DNA of 64,000 nt from Altererythrobacter sp. ZODW24 (GTDB lineage Bacteria; Pseudomonadota; Alphaproteobacteria; Sphingomonadales; Sphingomonadaceae), in assembly GCF_003344885.1 (NCBI RefSeq), contig NZ_CP031155.1, positions 124,001-188,000 on the forward strand, in the 5' to 3' direction. This document shows, piece after piece, positions 8,297 through 16,099 of this stretch (position 1 is the first letter of the stretch; each line of letters opens with the position of its first letter). Under the pieces are notes generated by a model. The model was not told where the DNA came from, searched no databases, and saw only the letters and a list, made by a program, of their open reading frames with translations. Both the position numbers and the translations under genes were made by a program.

Positions 8297-8919
8297 GTAT
8301 TGGCCGTTTCATTGCGCTCGAAGGCGGCGAAGGCGCAGGCAAATCTACGCAAGCCAAGCTGCTGGTCGAAGCTCTCGAAGCGCGTGGGTTACAGGTCGAA
8401 CTCACCCGTGAACCCGGCGGTACGGTCGGTGCGGAGGCGATTCGCGAGTTGCTTTTGACCGCTGAAGGAGAGGGGTGGGGCGCCCGCGCCGAAGCCCTGT
8501 TGTTCGCTGCCGCGCGGTCCGATCACGTCGAACGGCTTATCAAGCCTGCGATCAAGACTGGCACGTGGGTCATATGCGACCGCTTCGTCGATTCGAGTCG
8601 AGCATATCAAGGCGGGGCAGGGGGACTTGGCGACGCGGATATTCGCGATTTGCACCGGATTGGCAGTGAAGGGCTGCTCCCTGACCTCACTCTGCTGATC
8701 GAAGTTCCTGCAGAGCAAGTTGCTAAGCGGCTCGCGGCGCGAGATGCGGGAGTTAGCGACCGGATCGGTGGGCGCGATGCGGCATATCATGCAAAAGTCG
8801 CTGCATCCTTCAGCCGCTTTGCCGACGAAGAGCCGCAGCGTTTTGCCCGGATTGATGGGACTGGGATACCAGAAGCCATCCATCAACGCGTGATGCAGGT
8901 CGTGGACCGGTTCGCATGA
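8293..8919 (+). CDS. tmk: Thymidylate kinase
   Basis: Phosphorylates dTMP to dTDP using ATP. 208 residues, normal length. The P-loop LEGGEGAGKST is at residues 9-19; the dTMP-binding DRFVDSSRAYQG (D-R-x-x-x-S-x-x-A-Y-Q) is near 90-103; TREPGG follows the P-loop region. The LID segment runs through AKRLAARDAG. Start ATG 8293 overlaps the carboxypeptidase stop (ATGA), and the end overlaps holB in the same way. The tmk-holB pairing is common because both serve replication. Confidence 0.95.
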   Translation: MSIGRFIALEGGEGAGKSTQAKLLVEALEARGLQVELTREPGGTVGAEAIRELLLTAEGEGWGARAEALLFAAARSDHVERLIKPAIKTGTWVICDRFVDSSRAYQGGAGGLGDADIRDLHRIGSEGLLPDLTLLIEVPAEQVAKRLAARDAGVSDRIGGRDAAYHAKVAASFSRFADEEPQRFARIDGTGIPEAIHQRVMQVVDRFA

Positions 8920-9872
8920 CTCTTATCGGTCATGATGATGCTTGGCTGCAATGGCGCGAGGCCATGGCCGGACCGCGTATGCACCATGCATGGCTGCTGG
9001 CCGGGAAGCGTGGCCTTGGTAAGGCGCAGTTTGGTCAAGCTGCTGCGCGCGAACTCGTCGCCGAAGAGGGGCAACACCAGTCTGAGGGCCATCACCCTGA
9101 CATTATTACCCTCACCAATCTGCCAAAGGACGACAAAGAGGAGAAGAAGCGCGAGGAGGGCAAGTCCTATGAAACCAAGCGCAATATCTCCGTCGCACAA
9201 ATCCGGGCGATGCAGCAGCGGCTTAATACCCGGCCGACGCTCGGTTCGCGGCGCGTGATCATCATCGATCCTGCTGATGATCTGGAAAAATCTGCATCCA
9301 ACGCTTTGCTCAAGAGCTTGGAAGAACCGCCAATCGGCACCTTCTTTGTCCTCGTGGCGCACCGGCCCGCAAGGTTGCTACCGACTATACGCTCGCGGTG
9401 CCGTGTTTTGCGCTTCGCTCCGCTGAGCGATAGCCAGATTGGCGATCTGTTGAACCGTGAGGCACCAGACGTTGACCAAGTAACCCGCGATGCTGCGGTC
9501 GGCGCAGCTGGAGGTTCCCCCGGAACAGCGCTTGATTTCGTTCAACGCGACCTCGGTCCGCTTAACGGCCTGATGCGGGAAATCGCACAGAGCGGTGATG
9601 CCAATTTCGTCCTTCGTGGCCGTCTCGCTGCGGCGATGGGAGCGCGCCCTGATCGCGAACGCATTCTGGCGGCATTGGATCTTGCCCGGGCCGTGCTGGC
9701 CGGAGAAGTCGCAAGCGCAGATACGCCGCGCATTCCCGCGATTGTCGATGCCCATGCCGAGCTAGTCACGCTCAGCGCGCAGGCTCCGACCTATAATTTC
9801 GATGCAGGACTGCTGGTTATGGAAATCGGCAGCTTGCTCGCCAAGGCGGCAAACCCTAGGGAAGCGGCCTGA
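8916..9872 (+). CDS. holB: DNA polymerase III subunit delta-prime
   Basis: Clamp-loader subunit of the replicative polymerase. 318 residues. A Walker A-like segment GKRGLGKAQFG lies in the N-terminal AAA+ domain, the Walker B-like VIIIDPADD is followed by the sensor and ASNALLKSLEEPP, and the arginine-finger-like SRC (TIRSRCRVLRFAPL) follows. These three motifs are diagnostic of delta-prime/DnaX proteins. No four-cysteine zinc knuckle is visible, which is usual for delta-prime in this group. Its position between tmk and metG, with a four-base overlap upstream, supports the call. Confidence 0.93.
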   Translation: MTLIGHDDAWLQWREAMAGPRMHHAWLLAGKRGLGKAQFGQAAARELVAEEGQHQSEGHHPDIITLTNLPKDDKEEKKREEGKSYETKRNISVAQIRAMQQRLNTRPTLGSRRVIIIDPADDLEKSASNALLKSLEEPPIGTFFVLVAHRPARLLPTIRSRCRVLRFAPLSDSQIGDLLNREAPDVDQVTRDAAVGAAGGSPGTALDFVQRDLGPLNGLMREIAQSGDANFVLRGRLAAAMGARPDRERILAALDLARAVLAGEVASADTPRIPAIVDAHAELVTLSAQAPTYNFDAGLLVMEIGSLLAKAANPREAA

Positions 9873-9904
9873 CATTCCTTTCGAGAAAGCTGCCGCGCCC
9901 GATC

Positions 9905-11449
9905 ATGGCCGACCCCTATTATATTACCACCGCCATCAGCTACCCCAATGGGCGGCCACATATTGGTCACGCCTATGAGGCGATTGCCGCCGATGTGATG
10001 GCGCGTTTTCAGCGTTTGCAGGGCCGCGAAGTGCGCTTCCAGACAGGCACGGACGAACATGGGCTGAAGATGGCGCAAAAGGCCCGTGAGCTTGGCCAAA
10101 CGCCTCGTGAGTTAGCGGATGAAATGTCCAGTCACTTCAAAGGTATGTGCGATGCACTGAATGTGAGTTATGACCGCTTCATCCGCACGGTTGAGGGTGA
10201 TCACCACAAGGCCAGTCAGGAACTTTGGCGCCGGATGGAAGCCAATGGTGACCTGTATCTCGATCGTTACGAGGGTTGGTATTCGGTCCGCGATGAAGCC
10301 TATTATGACGAAAGCGAGCTGGTTGAAGGGGCGGGGGACGAGAAACTCTCGCCCCAAGGCACTCCCGTTGAATGGACAGTCGAGGAGAGCTGGTTTTTCA
10401 AGCTGTCAGCCTATCAGGACAAATTGCTAGCGCTTTACGAAAGCGATCCCGAGTTTCTGAAGCCCGATAGTCGCCGCAACGAAATGGCGTCGTTCATTTC
10501 GGGCGGGCTGCGAGACCTGTCGATCTCGCGCACCAGTTTTGATTGGGGAGTAAAGGTCCCGGGCAGCGACAACCATGTGATGTATGTCTGGGTCGATGCC
10601 CTGACAAATTACCTCACTGGCCTCGGTTTTCCAGATGAGACCGAAGAAATGGCAAAGTTCTGGCCTGCTGATCTTCACCTGATTGGCAAAGACATTGTCC
10701 GGTTCCATTCAATCTATTGGCCTGCATTCCTGATGAGTGCGGGTCTGCCTCTGCCCAAAAAGGTGTTTGGTCATGGCTTCCTGCTTAATCGCGGACAGAA
10801 AGAGAGTAAGTCTCTCGGAAACGTAACTGATCCGCTTGAACTATCAGAGAAATTCGGTGTCGATGTGCTGCGTTACTTCCTGATGCGGGAAGTCGCCTTT
10901 GGGCAAGATGGCAGCTACTCTGCTGAAGCTATCGTGACGCGTAGCAACGCTGAATTGGCGAATTCTTTCGGAAATTTATCGCAGCGCGTTCTCAGTTTCA
11001 TCGTCAAGAATTGCGACGGTGGCTTCACAGCGGCTGCACCAGTGCAAGACGTGGATGCTGGCCTCCGCGACAAGGTGAACAAGGCGTGCCGCGAGGAATT
11101 GCCAGCGGCCTTCGAAGAATTGGCGTTCTCAAACGGTCTCGAAGCATGGATGCAGGGCGTTTTCGCCTGCAATGCCTATGTTGACGAGCAAGCACCCTGG
11201 GCGCTGCGCAAGACCGACCCTGAGCGCATGCAACGCGTGCTAGCAACCTTGTGCGGCTGTATCCGTGATCTCGCGATCGCAGTGTCGCCTGTAGTTCCCC
11301 AGTCGGCGGATAAGATGCTCGACGCGCTTTGTATTCCGAAAGACGCGCGTGATTTTGCTGCGCTTGACCACGATATTTCGATGGGTGCGATTGCGGTCGA
11401 TAGCCCGTCGCCCGCATTCCCGCGCCTTGATATGCCGGAGGCAAGCTGA
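9905..11449 (+). CDS. metG: Methionyl-tRNA synthetase
   Basis: Charges tRNA-Met with methionine, including the initiator. 514 residues, the shorter form with no C-terminal tRNA-binding (EMAP/Trbp) domain. The class I HIGH motif appears as PHIGHAYEA near residues 17-25 and the KMSKS loop as KESKSLGN near 300. The connective peptide has no zinc-binding cysteines, so it belongs to the zinc-free type. The anticodon-binding helical domain fills the C-terminal third. The stop TGA overlaps the tatD start (TGATG). Confidence 0.95.
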   Translation: MADPYYITTAISYPNGRPHIGHAYEAIAADVMARFQRLQGREVRFQTGTDEHGLKMAQKARELGQTPRELADEMSSHFKGMCDALNVSYDRFIRTVEGDHHKASQELWRRMEANGDLYLDRYEGWYSVRDEAYYDESELVEGAGDEKLSPQGTPVEWTVEESWFFKLSAYQDKLLALYESDPEFLKPDSRRNEMASFISGGLRDLSISRTSFDWGVKVPGSDNHVMYVWVDALTNYLTGLGFPDETEEMAKFWPADLHLIGKDIVRFHSIYWPAFLMSAGLPLPKKVFGHGFLLNRGQKESKSLGNVTDPLELSEKFGVDVLRYFLMREVAFGQDGSYSAEAIVTRSNAELANSFGNLSQRVLSFIVKNCDGGFTAAAPVQDVDAGLRDKVNKACREELPAAFEELAFSNGLEAWMQGVFACNAYVDEQAPWALRKTDPERMQRVLATLCGCIRDLAIAVSPVVPQSADKMLDALCIPKDARDFAALDHDISMGAIAVDSPSPAFPRLDMPEAS

Positions 11450-12225
11450 TGTTGATCGATAGCCATTGCCACCTTGAATATAAGGGCTTGGTCGAGGATC
11501 AGCAGGCCGTACTCGAGCGCGCAAGAGCCGCCGGAGTAGGGGGCTTCCTCAACATTTCCACACGCCAAAGCGAGTGGGACCAGGTTGTCGCAACGGCTGA
11601 GCGCGAGCCGGATGTATGGGCCAGCGTCGGTATTCACCCGCATGAGGCGGACGGACATGCCGATCTTGGTGCAGCGGTGCTTCTCGAAAAGACCAAGAGC
11701 CCGAAGGTCATTGCTATCGGCGAGACGGGACTCGACTACTATTACGACAAGTCAGACCGTGATGTGCAGAAGGCGCTGTTTCGAATGCATATCGGCGTGG
11801 CGCGTGAGACCGGGCTCCCGATCATCATCCACACTCGCGATGCGGAAGAGGATACGGCGGCGATCTTGACCGAAGAGATGGAGAAGGGCGCGTTTCCCGC
11901 GTTGATCCATTGTTTCACGGCATCAGCCGAGTTCGGGAAAACGGTTCTGGGCCTCGGTCTCACGATCTCAATATCGGGCATTGTTACATTCAAGAATGCC
12001 AAGGAGCTTCAGGAAGTCGCGGCAGAAGTTCCGGCTGATCGGCTTCTGGTCGAAACAGACTCGCCGTTTCTTGCGCCAGTGCCAAACCGCGGAAAGACCT
12101 GCGAGCCTGCATTCGTATCCGACACTGCGAAATTCGTTGCTGAGTTACGCGGTATCAGCATCGAAGAGCTGTCCGAAACCACGACGCGCAACTTCTATGC
12201 CTTGTTCACCAAGGCCGCCCAGTGA
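11449..12225 (+). CDS. TatD family metal-dependent deoxyribonuclease
   Basis: 258-residue TIM-barrel hydrolase. Metal-binding residues are all visible: DSHCHL at the N-terminus, the glutamate of GETGLDYYYD, histidines in PIIIHTRDA and ALIHCFTAS, and the aspartate of VETDSPFLAP. The family comprises 3'-5' DNases linked to repair; the exact substrate is not certain. It lies directly after metG (TGATG overlap), a gene order found in many bacteria (metG-tatD-MBL hydrolase). The stop overlaps the GTG start of the next gene. Confidence 0.93.
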   Translation: MLIDSHCHLEYKGLVEDQQAVLERARAAGVGGFLNISTRQSEWDQVVATAEREPDVWASVGIHPHEADGHADLGAAVLLEKTKSPKVIAIGETGLDYYYDKSDRDVQKALFRMHIGVARETGLPIIIHTRDAEEDTAAILTEEMEKGAFPALIHCFTASAEFGKTVLGLGLTISISGIVTFKNAKELQEVAAEVPADRLLVETDSPFLAPVPNRGKTCEPAFVSDTAKFVAELRGISIEELSETTTRNFYALFTKAAQ

Positions 12226-12989
12226 AGCTCATAATGTTGGGCTCTGGTACGTCGATGGGCGTGCCGCGCGTTGGCAATGATTGGGGCGCCTGCGATCCCG
12301 AAGAACCCAAGAACCGCCGCACGCGCGTTTCGATCATGGTTGAAAGCAATGCCGGGCAGCGTATTCTGGTCGACACTTCGACTGATTTAAGAGCGCAATT
12401 GTTGCGCGAGAATATCGACACCATCGATGCGGTGTTCTGGACGCATGATCATGCTGATCATTGCCACGGCATCGATGATCTTCGGGCGCTGAGGTATGGC
12501 CGTGGCGGTCCAATTCCGGGCTTTGCGAATGAAGAAACCGCGCGCAGGCTACGCAATCGGTTCGGCTATGTCTTTGCGGGTCAACATGGATATCACACGA
12601 TTGTAGAACTGGAGAACCTTGGCCGCTTGCGGATGTTTGCCGGTTTCGGAATAGAGCGTTGTCAGATGCCGCATGGTCCCGCGCAAAGTACGGCGTTCAA
12701 GTTTGATGCAGACGGTAAATCAATTGGTTATGCGACAGACTTCAGTGAAATTACTGATGAAATGGTTGATCTGTTCAGCGATTGCGATGTCCTAGTAACC
12801 GACTGCCTGCGCCGTGAAGCGCATCCAACGCACGCGCATCTAGCGATGGCACTTGAACTCGTCGAGCGATCCGGTGCCAAGCATGCTGTCCTGACACATC
12901 TCGACAAAAGCATGGATTATGCCACCCTATGCGGCGAAATTCCCGGCAATGTACAAGTTGGGTACGACGGATTGGAGTTAATCGCATGA
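12222..12989 (+). CDS. Metallo-beta-lactamase-fold hydrolase, PhnP-like
   Basis: 255 residues with the N-terminal MKLIMLGSGTSMGVPRVGND typical of PhnP/YycJ-type phosphodiesterases, the metal signature THDHADHCHGIDDLR (H-x-H-x-D-H), then DLR and later VTDCLRREAHPTHAHL and AVLTHLDKSMDY supplying further ligands. It begins at GTG 12222, overlapping the tatD stop by four bases. Likely a cytoplasmic cyclic-phosphodiester or nucleotide phosphodiesterase; there are no phosphonate genes nearby, so a role in C-P lyase metabolism is not indicated. Confidence 0.88.
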   Translation: MKLIMLGSGTSMGVPRVGNDWGACDPEEPKNRRTRVSIMVESNAGQRILVDTSTDLRAQLLRENIDTIDAVFWTHDHADHCHGIDDLRALRYGRGGPIPGFANEETARRLRNRFGYVFAGQHGYHTIVELENLGRLRMFAGFGIERCQMPHGPAQSTAFKFDADGKSIGYATDFSEITDEMVDLFSDCDVLVTDCLRREAHPTHAHLAMALELVERSGAKHAVLTHLDKSMDYATLCGEIPGNVQVGYDGLELIA

Positions 12990-13162
12990 CAGAGACATTC
13001 GACTGGCAGATGCTGGTTTTCGTCGCTTTGGCCATCATCCTGCCGCTGAGCGCGCTGACTGCACGGCAGCTGTCGATGAAGAAGTGGGTCGTGATGGGAC
13101 TTGCTTGGTTGGCGATATTCGCAGTGGCGACGCTGTTTATCAATTTGGTTACAGGCGGCTAG
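12986..13162 (+). CDS. 58-residue inner-membrane protein of unknown function
   Basis: Begins at ATG 12986, overlapping the hydrolase stop (ATGA), so it is translationally coupled to it. Two hydrophobic helices at about residues 9-25 (MLVFVALAIILPLSAL) and 34-54 (WVVMGLAWLAIFAVATLF), joined by a basic loop (ARQLSMKK), predict a two-span inner-membrane protein. No family recognised. It ends the metG-tatD run; a remnant of a transporter gene starts at its stop codon. Confidence 0.75.
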   Translation: MTETFDWQMLVFVALAIILPLSALTARQLSMKKWVVMGLAWLAIFAVATLFINLVTGG

Positions 13163-13284
13163 CCTTTGGCAACAATGTGGCGCTGCCGTTGATGCAACGC
13201 GAATTCACGTTGGATGCAGCCGGTGCACAGTGGATCGTCAATGCGTATCTGGCGCCTTTGAACGCTTTTCTTTATTTAACATAA
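13162..13284 (+). pseudogene. Fragment of an MFS (DHA2/EmrB-type) transporter
   Basis: In one frame this stretch reads AFGNNVALPLMQREFT then LDAAGAQWIVNAYLAPLNAF. This matches the end of helix 1 and the start of helix 2 in EmrB/QacA-type drug-proton antiporters, where the pattern is N-V-A-L-P-x-x-x-R-x-(8-10)-Q-W-[IV]-V-x-A-Y. Only about 33 recognisable codons remain. The upstream side begins exactly at the stop of the 58-residue membrane gene with no initiation codon or helix 1, and the downstream side dissolves into AT-rich sequence and a TAA at 13282-13284. It is best read as the scar of a deleted transporter gene; it cannot be functional. Confidence 0.7.
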
Positions 13285-13294
13285 TATATATTAT
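13281..13294. repeat. AT-only 14-base palindrome upstream of mazG
   Basis: A perfect palindrome, ATAATATATATTAT, in an otherwise G+C-rich region. It sits between the end of the transporter fragment and the mazG start at 13316. It could supply the -10 region of a mazG promoter or an operator; no -35 element is obvious. Confidence 0.6.
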
Positions 13295-13315
13295 CATTCT
13301 ATCTGTAGTGAGCCA

Positions 13316-14071
13316 ATGACTGAACAATTGACCCGCCTCCTCCACATTATGGCTACTCTCCGCGATCCCGACGGCGGCTGCGAATGGGATCGTGCTCAAG
13401 ACTTCACTTCCATCGCGCCATATACGATTGAAGAAGCTTATGAAGTCGCCGATGCGATTGAGCGAGGCGATATGGGTGAATTGCGCGAGGAGCTTGGCGA
13501 CTTGCTGCTGCAGGTCGTTTTCCATGCGCGTATGGCCGAAGAAGCTAATCTCTTTGCCTTTGAGGATGTTGCCAGAGCTATTTCCGACAAGATGGAGGCT
13601 CGCCATCCGCATATCTTTGGCACTGATGATGGCGATGATGTCGAAACGCGCTGGGAAGCACTGAAGGCGGCTGAAAGGGTCTCAAAGGGTTCTAACAGCG
13701 CCATGGACGGCGTCGCGCGGACTTTGCCGGGGTTACTGCGAGCGGAGAAACTTCAGAAACGAGCGGCTCGCGAAGGTTTCGATTGGCCGGACACTTCTGG
13801 ACCGGCCGACAAGGTCACGGAAGAGATGCTGGAGCTCTCCGAAGCGTCAGACGCTGACAAGCTGGAAGAAGCCGGCGACTTGCTCTTTGCGGCAGTTAAT
13901 CTCGTCCGCAAATCGGGTGTGGCTCCAGAAGATGCCTTGCGCGCGGCCAACTTGAAGTTCGAGCGGCGTTACCGGGGTATGGAAGAACTTGCGAAAGGCG
14001 ATTTTGCCTCTCTAACCCTCGATCAGCAGGAAGAGCTCTGGCAGACGGTCAAGCGCGGAGAAAAAGCTTAG
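13316..14071 (+). CDS. mazG: Nucleoside triphosphate pyrophosphohydrolase
   Basis: Hydrolyses (d)NTPs to monophosphates and pyrophosphate; cytoplasmic house-cleaning enzyme. 251 residues with two MazG domains: the first has CEWDRAQDF, EEAYEVADAI and ELREELGDLLLQVVFHARM, giving the E-E-x-x-E and E-x-x-D metal sites; the second has KVTEEMLEL and LEEAGDLLFAAVNLVR. This matches the E. coli-type tandem architecture. The stop overlaps the stop of the convergent hflX, so the two transcripts meet end to end. Confidence 0.94.
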   Translation: MTEQLTRLLHIMATLRDPDGGCEWDRAQDFTSIAPYTIEEAYEVADAIERGDMGELREELGDLLLQVVFHARMAEEANLFAFEDVARAISDKMEARHPHIFGTDDGDDVETRWEALKAAERVSKGSNSAMDGVARTLPGLLRAEKLQKRAAREGFDWPDTSGPADKVTEEMLELSEASDADKLEEAGDLLFAAVNLVRKSGVAPEDALRAANLKFERRYRGMEELAKGDFASLTLDQQEELWQTVKRGEKA

Positions 14072-15414
14072 AGCGCTTCGAAACGTCCGTGTTCTTTAGG
14101 CGTCAGCCGGACCGACAATTTGCGTAAGGGGCCATCGGCGCCCTCACCCGCTTCGCTCTCTGACAGAATTTCCCCGTGAGCATGCAGCCAGGCAATTCTC
14201 TGGCCGTCACCCGCACCCACTTCAATGTCATAAGTTCGCGCATTTGCTGTGAGCATTGCGCCGATCCGTTCGACGAAAGTTTCTATACCGTCGCCAGTTA
14301 CAGCGGATAGTGCGAGTATGTTCTCATTATGGGTGACTAGTGGTTGCAGCTTATCGCGGCGCTCCTGATCCACGAGATCCCACTTGTTCCAGACTTCGAT
14401 CATCGGGATCGGCGCGTCACTGCCCAACACATCGTCGCCATCTGCCCCATCGCCAACAACAACGCCCAGATCACGAAGAACATCGAGCACTTGTTGCTTC
14501 TGTTCATTGCTTGATGGATTGGCGATATCACGGACGTGTACGACGATGTCTGCGGCGGTGACTTCCTCCAGCGTCGCGCGGAATGCGGCGACCAGTTGCG
14601 TCGGAAGATCGGAAATAAATCCAACGGTATCTGACAGGATTGCCTTTTCCACGCCGGGCAAGCGAACCGCGCGCATCGTCGGATCGAGCGTCGCGAAGAG
14701 CAAGTCCTCCGCCATGACGTCAGCGCCGGTTAGACGATTGAATAACGTGGATTTTCCGGCATTGGTATAGCCTACCAGTGCAACTACAGGCCAAGGTGCC
14801 CTGCCCCTGCGTTCCCTGTGCAAGGCGCGGGTTTTCTTCACTTGTTCGAGATCGCGGCGCAAGCGGCCCATGCGTTGGCGGATCATCCGCCTATCGGCTT
14901 CGATCTGCGTCTCACCGGGACCGCCGAGGAAGCCGAAACCGCCACGCTGGCGTTCAAGGTGGGTCCAACTGCGAACCAGCCGGCTCTGCTGATAATCTAG
15001 ATGCGCGAGTTCGACCTGCAAACGGCCTTCTGCCGTGGCAGCGCGTTCACCGAAGATTTCTAGGATCAAGCCGGTGCGGTCGATGACCTTACGTTTCCAG
15101 CGGTCTTCCAGATTGCGCTGCTGGATTGGTGAGAGCGCGCCGTCGACGACGACCAGCTCGGCTTCTTCGAGTTCGCAGGCAGTTGCGATCCGGTCGACCT
15201 GCCCTGCCCCGAACAGCGTATTCGGCTTAATTTCGCGGATTGGCAGAGTGAACGCGTCGGCCACGACAATGCCGATCGCGAGCGCGAGGCCCTTAGCCTC
15301 CTCGACACGCGAGTCAGAGTCGCCGCCGGTTTGGCGACCGCGAATCTCAGGGCAAACGACGATGGCACGCGCGCCGCGCGTTACCTCGCCTTGCAGATCA
15401 TCATCAAAGCTCAG
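14068..15414 (-). CDS. hflX: Ribosome-associated GTPase HflX, probable CTG start
   Basis: GTPase that splits and rescues stalled ribosomes in related bacteria. Motifs: G1 GYTNAGKST, switch region with ATLDPT, G3 DTVGF, G4 NKWDL; the glycine-rich linker [14 protein letters not shown] precedes the G domain. The first ATG/GTG/TTG is GTG at 15264, but the frame stays open for 50 more codons that encode the conserved HflX N-terminus ([26 protein letters not shown]). The only candidate at the right place is CTG 15414-15412, overlapping the hfq stop as CTGA with a G-rich run upstream. This gives 448 residues. The shorter form from 15264 would lose most of the first strand and helix of the N-terminal domain. 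Confidence 0.9.
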   Translation of the reverse strand: MSFDDDLQGEVTRGARAIVVCPEIRGRQTGGDSDSRVEEAKGLALAIGIVVADAFTLPIREIKPNTLFGAGQVDRIATACELEEAELVVVDGALSPIQQRNLEDRWKRKVIDRTGLILEIFGERAATAEGRLQVELAHLDYQQSRLVRSWTHLERQRGGFGFLGGPGETQIEADRRMIRQRMGRLRRDLEQVKKTRALHRERRGRAPWPVVALVGYTNAGKSTLFNRLTGADVMAEDLLFATLDPTMRAVRLPGVEKAILSDTVGFISDLPTQLVAAFRATLEEVTAADIVVHVRDIANPSSNEQKQQVLDVLRDLGVVVGDGADGDDVLGSDAPIPMIEVWNKWDLVDQERRDKLQPLVTHNENILALSAVTGDGIETFVERIGAMLTANARTYDIEVGAGDGQRIAWLHAHGEILSESEAGEGADGPLRKLSVRLTPKEHGRFEAL

Positions 15415-15968
15415 TCTAGGTCGCCCCCGAGGTCATCATCATCTTCGCCGGTCAAATCGACATGTTCGGCGGGCTGTACGGTCGAAACAGCGTGCTTGTA
15501 AGCGAGCTGCACGAAGCCTTCACGCTCCAGCAACACACTGAAGAGGTCATAGGATGCAATCCGGCCTTGCAGCATCACCCCGTTGACGAGGAACATCGTC
15601 ACCTGGACATCGGCATCGCGCACGCTCGACAGGAACACGTCCTGCAATAAACGCTGTTTGCGGGCGGTTTCGTTGTTTTCGAATGGTGCAGTGTCGATCG
15701 GCTGACCCGGCATGATCGTGGAAACTGCATGTTTATAGACCAGCTGACTCTGCCCATCGCGCCGCAGCAGGATTGAGAAATTGTCGAACCAAGTGATGAT
15801 GCCTTGCAGCTTCACGCCCTTTACCAGGAACATCGTAACCGAAATCTTCTCCTTACGGAGGTGATTGAGAAACTGGTCCTGAAGCGACGCGCCTTTTGCA
15901 GCGCTCACGGGCGGCGCAGGCGGCGGTGCCGGCTTTGGCCGGGCGGAAAGTGTTCGGTCTGTCGGCAT
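15411..15968 (-). CDS. hfq: Tandem Hfq: RNA chaperone with two Sm domains in one chain
   Basis: Post-transcriptional regulator that binds small RNAs and A-rich tails. 185 residues from ATG 15968, chosen over 16010 because AAAGGGA lies about eight bases upstream. After a Pro/Ala-rich head, domain 1 covers about 28-91 ([38 protein letters not shown]) and domain 2 about 107-170 ([38 protein letters not shown]). Both keep the Q of LQD and the YKHA proximal-site motif. The rim patch is RKEK in domain 1 but RDAD in domain 2, so the second copy has lost most of its basic rim. The tail is strongly acidic ([12 protein letters not shown]). It overlaps hflX by four bases. Confidence 0.93.
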   Translation of the reverse strand: MPTDRTLSARPKPAPPPAPPVSAAKGASLQDQFLNHLRKEKISVTMFLVKGVKLQGIITWFDNFSILLRRDGQSQLVYKHAVSTIMPGQPIDTAPFENNETARKQRLLQDVFLSSVRDADVQVTMFLVNGVMLQGRIASYDLFSVLLEREGFVQLAYKHAVSTVQPAEHVDLTGEDDDDLGGDLD

Positions 15969-16048
15969 GACCTGTGTCCCTTTTATTGGCAGACGCCGAG
16001 GCGCCTGCATTCTGGCCCGCAGTTTGTGCGATGCCGATCTTGAGCATT

Positions 16049-16071
16049 CTATGTAATCAGTCCTTACATAG
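16049..16071. promoter_or_regulatory. Inverted repeat overlapping the probable hfq promoter
   Basis: CTATGTAA (16049-16056) and TTACATAG (16064-16071) form a perfect eight-base inverted repeat with a seven-base spacer. Read on the minus strand, toward hfq, it follows TTGCGA and includes TACATA at a spacing of about 16, a plausible -35/-10 pair. The repeat would thus cover most of the promoter, as a repressor operator does. It is too A+T-rich to be a terminator of ntrX. The binding protein is unknown. Confidence 0.5.
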
Positions 16072-16099
16072 TCGCAATGCGTATCAAAGGCGGTAGTTC

